From: Entoloma clypeatum
Lineage: Eukaryota > Basidiomycota > Agaricomycetes > Agaricales > Entolomataceae
Reading direction: 5' to 3'
Length of the DNA: 64,000 nucleotides
Assembly: GCA_963565915.1 (NCBI GenBank)
Contig: OY751489.1
Location: 4,712,001-4,776,000 of the forward strand
Position 1 is the first letter of the stretch. Every line of letters begins with the position of its first letter. The position numbers were made by a program, and so were the translations under genes. A model generated the notes under the pieces. That model did no database searches. It saw only the letters and a list, made by a program, of their open reading frames with translations, and had not been told where the DNA came from. Shown piece after piece: positions 1 to 9,774 of the stretch.

Positions 1-789
1 TCCTGCGCCGTCTGGCGCAGGTACGCAAAGAGAAGGAGGAGGTGGAGGCAAGAAAGAAGGCGGAGGCCGAGAGGAGGGCGAGGGAGGCAGAGGCGAAGAA
101 GAGGGCAGAGGCGGAGGCGGAGGCGGAGAAGAAGAGGGCGAAGAAGGCGGGGAAACAGAGGGCGGAGAGCGGAGCGGAGGAGTCGGAGGTCCGGGGGGAG
201 GCGTGTCAGGCCTGTGCGCAGGCGAAGGTGGAATGCAAGTGGGCACTGTGAGTACCCGCTTTTCCATCTTCTTTTTCTTACTGACAGTCTCCTTAGGCAG
301 GGGAAGGGCACCGCATGCCAGCGGTGTAAAGACGGCAAACGGGTTTGCCTGAAGCCTGGCGAGACGAGGGCGAAGCGGAAATGGGGGAAGACGGAGGAGG
401 CCCGAGCGGAGGTCGCGGGCCTGAGCGGGGCGAAGAACTGCTGCGGCGCAGGGGTCGTGGAGGAGCTCCGGGAGCTCCGGGAGGAGAAGGAGGAGAAGGA
501 GGAGCGGTCGGCAAGGGTCGGTTGGGCGCTGCTCCGGCAGCTGCAAATTATGAACAACCACCTCGCCTACCGGAACTTCCTGCTGGAGGCGGCGGCTCCG
601 GAGTCGGAGATGGAGGATGGAGAAGAGGAAGGAGAGGAAGAGGACGAGGAAAAGGACGAGGGGGAGGTCGAGGGGTTGGCGGACGGGGAGCTTGCGGAAC
701 TGCAAGTGGAGAAAGAGGAGGCGGAGGGAGAAACGGAGGAAGAGTCGGAGGATGACGGTCCGCCGGCCAAAAAGGCCAAAACCCAGTAG
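1..789 (+). CDS. Partial Cys-rich, acidic ORF with one intron (Zn-finger-like)
   Basis: Open from the window edge, so the start is missing. Exon 1 (to 247) encodes a long charged E/K/R/A-rich helix, probably a coiled coil, then a CxxCxxxKxxxC cluster. An intron at 248-296 (GTGAGT...TTAG, 49 nt) joins in phase to exon 2 (297-789), which opens with a second cluster, CQRCKDGKRVC. The two clusters resemble a Zn2Cys6-like metal-binding module, but the spacing is not the classic one. The C-terminal third is a Glu/Asp tract ending in a basic PPAKKAKT stretch that looks like a nuclear localisation signal. The ORF ends 66 bp from the stop of the oppositely oriented Gypsy pol and shares its TCGGAG-rich plus strand. 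It may therefore belong to that retroelement rather than to the host. Function unknown. Confidence 0.6.
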   Translation, partial: SCAVWRRYAKRRRRWRQERRRRPRGGRGRQRRRRGQRRRRRRRRRGRRRRGNRGRRAERRSRRSGGRRVRPVRRRRWNASGHCEYPLFHLLFLTDSLLRQGKGTACQRCKDGKRVCLKPGETRAKRKWGKTEEARAEVAGLSGAKNCCGAGVVEELRELREEKEEKEERSARVGWALLRQLQIMNNHLAYRNFLLEAAAPESEMEDGEEEGEEEDEEKDEGEVEGLADGELAELQVEKEEAEGETEEESEDDGPPAKKAKTQ

Positions 790-854
790 CCCCTCCCCCC
801 TCTAATTGTTTTTTTATTTTATTTTATTTTGCAATATGAGTGTCTTGCGTGGTT

Positions 855-3800
855 CTATAGGCGTGATAAGGGGCCCAGTTTCTCCGGATACGCGGAGTGG
901 AAATCCGCGACTAAGTCCGTCGCGTGTTCGAGTTCTGTGGCGGGTAGCCAGGACTGTTCCTCATTGGTTCCTTCATAGCCTAGCCAACGGACTAGGTAGA
1001 GTAGTTTGCAAGAACGCCGACGATCCAGTTTGGTGTCAAGGATTTCGGTGATTTCGTATTCCACTTCTCCTTCAACGTCGATCGGAGGAGGCGGAGTTAC
1101 TGTCCGGTTCGGAATGTCGTTCAGAACAGATGGCTCCAGCATGGAGATGTGGAAAACAGGGTGAACACCGCGTATGGTGTCTGGAAGTCGGAGGGTGTAA
1201 GAGTGTGTACCATTCCTGGCAAGGATGTCAAAGGGGCCAAGGTACTTTTCAGACAGCTTTTTGGAGGGTCGTGTAGTGCGGAAAAACTTAGCCTTCACAA
1301 AAGCTTGCTGTCCTACTTCGAGCGGAGGGGGCAGAGCACGCCGGAGATCGGCGGGGCCTTGATAACGTCGTTGAGCTTCTAGGATTGTAGATTTGAGTTC
1401 TTGGTGAAGCTCGTCCAGGTCTACGACAAATTGTCGGGCACGGGCGGATGCAAGGTCGCGCTCCGGATGGACGGAGAGGTTCGGATGATAACCTTTATTG
1501 GCGAAGAAGGGCGAGATCCCGGTCGTAGCACTCGGAGCATTGTTGTACGCGAACTCCGCAAGCGGAAGTAGCTCGGACCAGTTGTCCTGCTGATAGTTGC
1601 AGAAAATGCGGAGGTACTGTTCCAAGGTTTGGTTGGTATGTTCGGTTTGACCGTCGCCTTCAGGATGGTAGCCAGAGGTGAAGTGCAGAGTCATGTTGAG
1701 GGCTTTTCCGAGGGAGCAGAAAAAGTGGGAGACGAACTCCGGGCCTCGGTCGGAGGTGACATGTTCTGGTACTCCGTGCTTGGAGAACACATGCAGGATG
1801 AATAAGGTGGCTAGATCTTCGGAGGTGCAGTGGATCGTAGTCGGAACAAAAATGCTTTGTTTTGTCATTCGGTCAACAATAACAAGGATTGCGTCAAAAC
1901 CGCCAGAGGTCGGAAGTGTCTCGATGAAGTCCATGGATGGAGTTCCACGGAAGGTTCGGAACTGGGAGTTGCTTCAGCATACCATAGGGCTTGTGGCGTT
2001 GGGGTTTAGAGCGCATGCAAGTGGTGCAGGATTTGCAGTACTTTTTGACAAAGTCTCAAACACCAGGCCAAGTATAATCTCGTTGAATGAGACTAACTGT
2101 CTTGTTCTGTCTGGGGTGTCTGGAGAGAATATGGTCGTGCTTGTTGCGGAGGGTGCGGAGCCGGAGGTTATCGGAGTCGGGGACGTAAATGCGACCACTA
2201 TGACGGAGGAAACCATCGGAGTCTACGGACCAGTGCGGTTTGGGCTCCTTGAGATGGTCGGCATAGATTCGGTCGGATGGGAGTGAACGGAGGATGTCGG
2301 AGTGCAACTGTTCAATGTCCATTATGACTGTGGCGCGGAGAACAGGGGTGAACAACTCCATAGCTCGGAGAGATGCGGACAGCTGTTCTTGGGAAAAGAC
2401 TGGTCGGAAGTTGCTTGGGTTTACCAATGCATAGTCACTATTCCCCTCTTTGGGATAGACGTCCCATCGTCTAGTCAAAGAGTCCGGCTTGGTACCGAGA
2501 CGTCTGGGGCGGAAGCGAATCAAGAGATTGAACTGAGAGAGGAACTCGGACCACCGGGCCTGTCGGCAGGTGAGAACCTTTGTAGTGGCGAAGTACTCCA
2601 GGTTCTTGTGGTCCGTGACAACGTCAATCGGAGCAGCGGAGCCTTCAAGGTAATGTCGCCATACCTTGAATGCTTCATGGATAGCAAGTAACTCCTTGTC
2701 GTGCGTGTCGTAGTTGAGTTCCGGGGCGGTGAAGGTGCGGGAGTGGAACACTACTGGGTGTATCTCCTCGTCGGAGGTCCGGATGGACAAAATAGCACCA
2801 AGTGCGTAGTCGGAGGCGTCCGTCTCGATGATAATAGGTCGATCAGGAATCCAATGAGTGAGGACCGGTGCTTTGGTAAAAGCGAGCTTCAACTCGTTGA
2901 ACGCACTCCGTGCGGAGTCGGAGGAACGGAACGGAGTACCCTTCCGGGTGAGTCGGGTGAGCGGAACAACGATGTCCGAATAACCGTGAATGAAACGTCG
3001 ATAGAAATTTGCGAATCCAAGGAAAGACTGTAGGTCCTTCACTTTTCGAGGTTCAGGCCACTCTTGAATGGTCTTCACCTTGGTTTCGGACATGTGGAGA
3101 CCGGAGGGAGAAAGGATGAAACCAAGATATTCGACTGTATCGACAGAAAATTTGCACTTGTCGGAGCGGACGTAAAGTCTGTTCTTGCGGAGACGTCGGA
3201 GAACTTCCTTGACATTGTCGGGGTGCTTGGCGGGGTCGTCGGAGTAAATGAGAATGTCATCGAGGTAGACCACCACTGTAACATCGAGGAGGTCACTCAA
3301 GATATCATTCACAAATCGCTGAAAAGCGGCAGGGGCGTTGGATAGTCCAAAAGGCATAACAAGCCATTCAAACGATCCGTAACGAGTGCGGAAAGCGGTT
3401 TTCCATTCATCTCCATCAGCAATGCGGACAAGATGATATGCATGCCGGAGATCGAGAGTGGTATAAACACGCGCTTTTCCGGCAGTGGAAAGGAGGTCGG
3501 AGATGAGCGGAAGAGGGTATCAATCCTTCTTGGTAACTTTGTTCAGGCCCCGATAGTCGACGCACAGGCAGAGGGAACCGTCCTTCTTTCGAACAAAGAG
3601 GACTGGAGCACCGTGCAGAGAGCGAGAGGGGCAAATGAAACCAATGGCCAAATGTTCGTCTATGAAGCTTCGCAGGGCAGATAGTTCGGATTGTGAAATG
3701 GAGTACATAGGGCCAATAGGGGGAGTCGATCCGTCTTCTAACTCAATGTGGAGGTCATACGGACGATGCGGAGCGAGGGTGTCTGCTTTTGTCTTGCTAA

Positions 3801-4509
3801 AAACATTGGCAAAATTGTGATATTCCTCTGGGATATGGGAGAGGTCTGGAGGTTCCTCAGACATGGAAACGGATTGGGCGGAGATCGTGTGGTTGGAGAG
3901 GTGAATTCGGAAAGATTGGGCACCCAGAAGTTTGCAAGTGCGCACAAATGCGGCTACATTTATCAATGCAATATTCGGAACAACGTCCGGAGTAGCAGCG
4001 GGTGTGCCGGAGTCGGAGGTCGGAGTATCGGAAGAGGTCTGCGGAGGTAGCGGGGCTGACCTGGCAGAAGACGTCAAGGTCGGAGACTCCTTCAAGAGCT
4101 GTGGACAGAAAGTAATACTGCCCAATACCCAGTCAATCATAGGATTGTAGCGGGTGAGCCAGTTGTATCCAAGAACCATAGAACAGGAGGAATCGAGCGG
4201 AGTCACGTAGGCTGTAATGGCCATATATTCACCAGAGGAAAAGTATACAGGGAGATCAACCGCCTGAGTAATGACGGAGTTGGACGTTCCGTCAAATAAT
4301 TTAAGTTCGATCGGAGGTATGGAGGTGAAAGGGAGTTTATAGGATGAAGCATAACGGGAGTCAATAAAACAATGAGTAGAGCCGGAGTCCACAAGGGTGG
4401 CTATCGGAGAAGAATCGGAGATAAGCGGAGATGTAAGTCGGACACAGAGGGAATTGGGATTGGAAAGAGCGGAAGCGTTGAGTTGAGTAGAGCGGTAGTA
4501 CGGATGGGT
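855..4509 (-). pseudogene. pol: Broken Pol of Gypsy element 1 (PR-RT-RH-IN-chromodomain)
   Basis: Protease with DSGSTH near 4389. RT begins with VRKKDGSLCLCVDYRGLNK and includes YLDD near 3262. RNase H has [13 protein letters not shown] and TDHKNLEYF. Integrase has the HHCC finger (near 1990-2130) and DDE core residues in MDFIETLP, TSDRGPEF and the downstream HPEGDGQTE region. A chromodomain (YLVRWLGYEG) follows at about 860-1080. Breaks: TGA at 3517-3519 where KDRYPLPL is expected; TGA at 2056-2058 where PGVRDF is expected; and an apparent 2-nt loss near 1935 between the HHCC finger and the core. Both stops fit CGA to TGA changes. Not functional as it stands. Confidence 0.88.
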
Positions 4510-4552
4510 TCAACGCAGTCCTCAGGCCGTACAGAGTCCTGTGGACTGCCTG

Positions 4553-5710
4553 CTAATTTTTTGTTTCATCTGTGGTCTTGGCTTGGGCAGCGCGCGCCTT
4601 AGCCTTAGAGGCGGAGGACGAAGACTTCAGGCAATCTTTCGCAACGTGTCCAGCTTTGCCACAAAACATACAGAGGTTGTTGTCAAAACGGCGTTTGCGT
4701 TCCTCCGGAGTTAGCTTTCCGTCTTTTCCGAGTTTGTCGGAGATGTCGGACTTGGAAGTGGAGGAAGGCTTCGACTGTTTGCCCTGGTTCTGTGTCTGCG
4801 GTTTGGCTTTGGAGTTTTTATCAGAGTTTGCGGAGGGGGTTTTAGCTTCGGATTTGTCGGATTTGGATGTGGATTTGTCGGAGCGGGATTTCTCGTGATG
4901 ACGTTCCCAGTGGCGAGCATCAATAGTCTGTGCTAGCTCCCTAAGTGCTGGTAACGTGCTTGGCTTTGCTTGAGTCCCAAGGACATCTTTAATCTGCTCC
5001 GCCAACCCGGAGTAGTACCGGTGATGCACGGCGGAGCTGTCCCAGTGCGTTTTGGCAGCAAGGCGTGTGAACTCAATATTATACTTGAGAATATGTTGAT
5101 TTTCGCGCATTTTGAGATTGTCCAGAGAGTCGGCAGCATCCGCAACGGGGTCAATGACCCCGAATTCTGTGCGGAGTGTGCGGAGGAATGCAGACCAATC
5201 TTCGTACCAGTCCGGGGGGTTGTCTGGGTCCAGTTCAATGATGAAATGCTCGAAATAGTTGAGAGCTGTGCCTCGGAGGAAGGAGATGGCGAGAGTGATT
5301 TTGGCAGAGTCATCGTCATACTCGGAGTTGTCGCGGAAGAACAATGTGCATTGGAGGATGAACTGGTTCAGTTTCCGGGGATCGGAACCGTCGAAGGTGT
5401 CCGGATCCTTAGCCTTTTTATGATGCTTGTGACCTTTGCTGCGTTTGAGTTCATTGGTCATTAAGAGGAAAGCATCCGCAAGGGCTTGTGGGCCAAAAAT
5501 ATTCTGAGGAGATGGGGGTGCGGATTCTATGGTAGAAGTGGGGATTGGAATATTATGCGGAGGTGTGATGGGCCGAAAACCCGGAGGTGTCGGAGTAGTC
5601 AGAGTTACAGGGGATAGTTCTGTTAAACGTTGTTCGACATTTTGTAGAACTTGCTGCCTAGAAGTGCCAGCTTCTGCAGCTTTTGCTGTCTTGGTGTTTC
5701 GGAGTGCCAT
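4553..5710 (-). CDS. gag: Gag of Gypsy element 1
   Basis: 385 aa. The N-terminal two-thirds carry a Ty3-type capsid region with FDGSDPRKLNQFILQC and a following helical domain (about residues 100-250). A Lys/Ser-rich linker follows, then one CCHC zinc knuckle, CMFCGKAGHVAKDC, near residue 350. It builds the virus-like particle and binds the element RNA. The frame is intact. It ends ACA AAA AAT TAG, so the last sense codons form the heptamer A AAA AAT, a good -1 frameshift site. Shifting -1 there opens a frame running towards pol. Confidence 0.88.
   Translation of the reverse strand: MALRNTKTAKAAEAGTSRQQVLQNVEQRLTELSPVTLTTPTPPGFRPITPPHNIPIPTSTIESAPPSPQNIFGPQALADAFLLMTNELKRSKGHKHHKKAKDPDTFDGSDPRKLNQFILQCTLFFRDNSEYDDDSAKITLAISFLRGTALNYFEHFIIELDPDNPPDWYEDWSAFLRTLRTEFGVIDPVADAADSLDNLKMRENQHILKYNIEFTRLAAKTHWDSSAVHHRYYSGLAEQIKDVLGTQAKPSTLPALRELAQTIDARHWERHHEKSRSDKSTSKSDKSEAKTPSANSDKNSKAKPQTQNQGKQSKPSSTSKSDISDKLGKDGKLTPEERKRRFDNNLCMFCGKAGHVAKDCLKSSSSASKAKARAAQAKTTDETKN
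4556..4562 (-). promoter_or_regulatory. Candidate -1 ribosomal frameshift site, gag/pol of element 1
   Basis: Sense heptamer A AAA AAT in the X XXY YYZ register, immediately before the gag TAG. The -1 frame continues without a stop for about 50 codons. One further indel then separates it from the protease frame. Confidence 0.5.
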
Positions 5711-5738
5711 GACTAGCAGGAATCCAAAAACGGTTTGA

Positions 5739-5748
5739 GTTTGAATAT
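5739..5748 (-). promoter_or_regulatory. Self-priming primer binding site of element 1
   Basis: Sense ATATTCAAAC, starting 2 nt after the 5' LTR. It is complementary at 9 of 10 positions to GTTCGAATAT inside the LTR (6127-6136), at the expected RNA 5' end. The one mismatch sits at a CpG. The layout matches the self-priming mode known from Tf1/sushi-type elements. Confidence 0.5.
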
Positions 5749-5750
5749 AC

Positions 5751-6444
5751 TGTTAAGTAGGTGAAAAGTCGGAGCTTCGTCGGAGTCCGTCAGAGGTCGG
5801 ACGTAGGACTGAGACCGGAGCGGAACGACAAAAGGGAGGGACGTGGCTTCAATGTATGTGTTGCGCCGCTGTTTGTTGGATAAGGTGTCCCAATTTCAGG
5901 AGGTCGGAGGAGAGGTCGGAGGTGCAGAGGCTCTCGGAAAGATCTCGGTGAGGGACACGTTGACGTGGAAATGGTCGGACGACGTCGGAGTTGTGACTTG
6001 GACACAGTACTGAGCTCGTCGAAGGGTAACGATGGAGGAAGAGCAGTAGATGAGGATGTCGTCGGTGTATTGTACCACAGCGAGGATCTCTGGCATGAAC
6101 AGGGAGTAGAGGAGTGAACTTTGTTGATATTCGAACTGAGGAACTACAGGTATGGTACGAGCTTAAATACCTAAGTGAGATTACTTTACGGAGATGGTCG
6201 GAGTAGGTCCGGAGTTGTGGCGTAAGTTGCCAGCGACTGTAACGAACATCGGAGATGTCGGTCAACAGACCATGCGGAAAAGGCGATGCATAAGTAAACG
6301 GGAATATGAATATGAAATGCATAAAGGCATGGAGTTATGAATATGTAATGCACGATGGCAACGTGCGGAGATGCAGAGGTAACGGATGTCCGGAATGTCG
6401 GAGGAATATCGGAGTGGATCGGAGATTCGGAGACGGATATAACA
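5751..6444 (-). repeat. 5' LTR of Gypsy element 1
   Basis: Ends are TGTTA on the sense strand at 6444 and TTAACA at 5751, giving short inverted ends. The length of 694 bp is inferred from the terminal motifs, from the change in word composition at the right edge, and from the primer site just inside it. A TATA box lies at 6162-6169. No second LTR is available in the window to confirm the ends. The right flank starts CACAA, the expected 5-bp target duplication. Confidence 0.6.
6162..6169 (-). promoter_or_regulatory. TATA box in LTR of element 1
   Basis: Sense TATTTAAG. Exactly 33 nt downstream (sense start at 6136) lies GTTCGAATAT, which complements the primer site at 5739-5748. This places the likely transcript 5' end there. 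Confidence 0.5.
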
Positions 6445-7600
6445 CACAAGACGTGTTTGGAAAATCATAAGGTAAAGATGAGTGTACTCATTTATCAAGT
6501 ACAGAACACACAAACAGGCAGCAGGGTGCTCGTCATAAGTTAACCTATGAGCAGCAACTATAGATATTATTGGAGGTAATTGTGAGGTGGAAGCATTGGT
6601 AATTAGCCTAGGAGACCATGGGATTAGTAGCAGTGGGTGATGAGGATGCCAGGCACTTACTTAGGATGTCTCGATTCCTCTACGATGCTGATATGATGCA
6701 CACGTGCTCGACAGCATATTGGCAGGTAATATAACCCTCTGCAATGGGACATAAAGTGGTGGTGACTTGGTACAAACTGCAAGTGGTGGAACACAATTAA
6801 CGATGGAGGTTGTGAGTGAGGGTGTACGCTACACACGTAAAAACTGGACCACCACTAGTCAGCTGTCTCGTTCAACCTCCACAGCATTCCACGTCACAGT
6901 AGCTAGTGAGTATAAGAACCCCCAACGACCTATGCCCCGTCTCCAATCCCCAGGCTGCTATGTTGTCATCACCACAAAAGCGGCCAATCCCAGTTTTAGT
7001 GTCTCTTCCGTGAAGAAAGAGCTGCGGGTTGGCAAGAAGATCCATCGGCATGAGTTGGTTGATGTTATGACTGGCAAAAGTCAACACTTCTTGAGCATGA
7101 AAATATCAAGGGGGGAAAGTTACGCACCATTTGCCCAAAGATCACAATCGTTCGCCCAAAAAACCAAGAACATGCAGGTGAATCAGCATCCAGATGCCGC
7201 GGGGGTCCAGGATCGAGGAGATGCAAGGGTCTGGCATTCAGATCGAGTCAGATCACAGGGAACTGGGTCAGCGGTGCAATGGTGGGCTTAGGCGACACAA
7301 TATATACTAGGAGGTCAAGCTGAAGGGCTGGAGAGGGTGTGTATGAGGCCATGAGCAATGTGCTGGGCACTTAACTGGTGGAGGGTATCATGGGTGGTGA
7401 GTCAGTCGTGGAGATTGGGAGCTTACACAAATAACACCAAACAGCACGAGACGTTGCAGCGATGGTGATGCGGCCTCTCTTTCTCACAGCAACTGATAGA
7501 CTCCGCGTTGTCAGTTGCTCATGTCTAGATTTTGCATCAGGCATCCTCCACTGTAATGTAGACTTCATGTCGCATGCTAGGACCGGCCATGGCAAACTCC

Positions 7601-7731
7601 AACTGATTGGCCCAATATCAACCGCTCTTGCGACCGATTGGCTCAACATCTACCGCCCTCACAACTGATTGGCCTGGCGGTGCCAACACCTGCCGCCCTC
7701 GCAACTGATTGACCCAACACCTATCGCCTTC
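7601..7731 (+). repeat. Degenerate tandem repeat, four units of 30-40 bp
   Basis: Four imperfect copies beginning AACTGATTGG or ACCGATTGG and ending near CCGCCCTC (starts about 7601, 7632, 7663, 7703). The units share CAACA(T/C)C(T/A)..CCGCC. Confidence 0.7.
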
Positions 7732-8805
7732 ATTTTTTTCATCTGCATATTGGGGTTCTCATCGACGATGAGTTTATTGTAAAGGCTTTGAGTCCAAATG
7801 CCAGCGAAAGCGGGAGGTGATTGATGTAGATGACAATGAGGACGAGTAGATTATACCTGCAAATTTTATTTCTTTTGACTTCAAACCTTGGTTATTCTTT
7901 GCGGTTTTGCCTCACAGGTTGATGGTACACCATGGGTTGCCCTAACCGTGGTGTTTCATTCATACCATGGTTTTTAACTGGACCCACAGGTATCTGACCT
8001 GTCACAGGTGCAGGTTTTGCAGGTATGGGTGTGGTATGCTGTTTTGGCACCCACAGGTCAACCCGTTTAAGCCCTAATTTTGTCGTAGTTCCTCAGTTCA
8101 AATATTATATGTCATTATACGTCACTGTATGCTACCATTACCCTTCGTCCTCATCCTCATTCTCATGTCTACATCTCTGCACATCCACTCCGCACATCTG
8201 CACATCTCAACCTCCGACATCTGCCAATCCAAAATCTAGGACCACATCAAAGAATGGGGCGCAACACATAAGTTGAAGCCAGGTCCTTTCTGCAAGACAT
8301 CGGACTTGTTGCATCCACTCATCCGCTACTCTGCTCCGACTCATCCGACGTTTTCCGACGTTGAGAAACACACTATGTGACATCCTTCTACACAGCATGA
8401 GCCAAGCGGGGTATCAATAGCATAAAAACAGCTCAATACAATTGCTATACTGATCTTATTTCAGACAATGTAGAGAGTTTAAATCATTATATTAATTATA
8501 TGTATGTTATACAATGTAAAGTAGGAAGGGCCGACGAGGGCTCTCAACATCGTCAGCAAACTTATTCCGCTGAGTCCAATGTCCAGGTTCCTATTCCATA
8601 TGGGGGTAAGTTCATGAGCACCACAGGGTAGGTTGAGCACGTACTCACAAAGAATGGGGTCAAGGTGTGCGGGTGGACCTGAAGCACAAAGCTTGGCCTC
8701 TAACGGGCTCATGTGTGTGTCACTCTTGCAACCCAGATTGGCAGATAACCATGGGGGGCCGTGCTGAGGCATGCTGGAGGCATTTTATGTGATGCATGGG
8801 GGACA

Positions 8806-8940
8806 GGGCTTACCTGTGGAGGCCGCAGGGAGTGCTGAGGCAGGTACTGGACGAGGGCATCGACGGTGAACCTGATGTACTGTGAGGAAGGGGGCATGAG
8901 GGCGGGGGATGGGGCTTACCTGTGGAGGCTGTGGGGAGTG
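8806..8940 (+). repeat. Direct repeat of a 29-bp segment
   Basis: GGGCTTACCTGTGGAGGC followed by a G-rich tail occurs at 8806-8834 and 8912-8940 with about three differences. Confidence 0.65.
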
Positions 8941-9007
8941 TCTACCAGGTGGGTGCTGGCTCAGGCCTCACCCAGCATTGAAATACACCGAGGCAGTCAT
9001 AAAGACA

Positions 9008-9275
9008 GCCGTCGGAGATGAGACGCAGCCGTTGGGTGCAATGGACGGCCATTGGGCACGAGGGACAGCTGTTTGGCACCAAGGGGGATGAGGGGCGGCT
9101 GTTGGACGCGAGGGGGGATGAGGAGCAGCTGGTTGGGACGAGGAGCGGCTAGTTTGGCGGGAGAGGCAATAGTTTGGGCAACAGTTTGGGACAAGGGGCG
9201 GCCATTTGGGACAAGGGGCGGCCATTGGGCAGGACTAGAGGCGGTTGGGCAAGAGGAGCGGTGGTTGCGCCCAAA
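9008..9275 (+). repeat. G-rich degenerate minisatellite
   Basis: Repeated variants of GGGACAAGGGGCGGCCATTT, with units of about 20-27 bp. Two nearly perfect adjacent copies lie around 9187-9230. Strongly G-rich on the plus strand. No coding sense seen. Confidence 0.7.
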
Positions 9276-9743
9276 GGAAGCAGTTGTGGTGGTGATTAAT
9301 CTGACATGATAAAGAAATGGGGGCGGTGTTGCTGGACGTCGTTGTTGGTGACGTGGCATGCTGGAAGGTGGTCAGCAGTGTGCACTGGTGGGAGGCTGGT
9401 GAAGCAGTGTCAGTAACCGCGATTGAAGGGTTGTATGGCCTGAGAACACATACCATATGGTGTGTCCAGCGCTCGTGGGCGATAACAATGAGGGAGATGG
9501 AGTCAGATAGCAAATCAACAATGGTCCAAAACAATGCCCAAACACCACAGAAATTAAGCGGAGCTTGAAATGACTTGGCAGAATTTCAATTTGACACTTC
9601 AGAAAAAGTCTCGGTGAATGACTTTGAGACCATGAAATATGAGGCGAATTTTAACAATACACCGGTTTGGACTTTCAGGTGAAAACTGAACAACGAAACA
9701 GCCCTCCTGTCAGTGCAAATCCCCATTGATGTATTGACAGCCA

Positions 9744-9748
9744 CATAA
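9744..9748. repeat. Target site duplication, left side of element 2
   Basis: CATAA directly before the LTR stub; the same five bases follow the 3' LTR at 13539-13543. Confidence 0.85.
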
Positions 9749-9774
9749 TGTTACACTTTTTCATCCTTTTCCTA
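9749..9774 (+). repeat. 26-bp stub of the 5' LTR of element 2
   Basis: TGTTACACTTTTTCATCC and eight more bases match the first 26 bp of the 3' LTR. The LTR then breaks off and RT sequence (YLGLII) follows, with TA shared at the junction. Confidence 0.88.

Larger units (their letters stand above)
855..6444 (-). mobile_element. Gypsy element 1 (chromodomain Ty3/Gypsy, 3' LTR not in window)
   Basis: Minus-strand LTR retrotransposon: 5' LTR 5751-6444, primer site, gag, then pol in the order protease, RT, RNase H, integrase, chromodomain. The chromodomain at the C-terminus of integrase marks it as a chromovirus. The matching 3' LTR is not found between pol and the window start, so it is either lost or lies left of the window. 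The copy is dead: pol carries two TGA stops, an indel near the protease and a frameshift before the integrase core. TCGGAG-type words fill the plus strand up to about 6432 and stop there, which supports the right boundary at 6444. Confidence 0.85.
6445..9743. other. Gene-free stretch between Gypsy elements 1 and 2
   Basis: No ORF here shows recognisable domains or spliced continuity. It holds degenerate tandem repeats near 7601-7731 and 9008-9275, a 29-bp duplication at 8806/8912, and a possible decayed C-terminus near 7780-7850 that reads EVIDVDDNEDE before a stop. Most of it looks like old, eroded transposon or repeat sequence. Confidence 0.5.

Noticed and set aside
293..779. Ser/Pro-rich minus-strand ORFs opposite the Cys-cluster ORF
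   Set aside because: Mirror images of the Glu-rich plus-strand coding sequence (GAG/GAA read backwards as CTC/TTC).
790..806. AGAGGGGGGAGGGG (sense of element 1) as the polypurine tract next to a 3' LTR at 789
   Set aside because: The sequence beyond does not begin like the sense start of the 5' LTR (TGTTATATCC), and the other LTR has no match there.
5849..6322. 157-codon ORF and others in the LTR of element 1
   Set aside because: LTR sequence with TATA box; the frames arise from the TCCGAC-rich composition.
6767..7291. 174-codon plus-strand ORF as a gene
   Set aside because: No domain or low-complexity logic, no good start context, and it lies in eroded repeat-rich DNA. Length alone is not enough.
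7601..7731. CRISPR-like array
   Set aside because: The repeats are imperfect with no constant spacer size, and the organism is eukaryotic.
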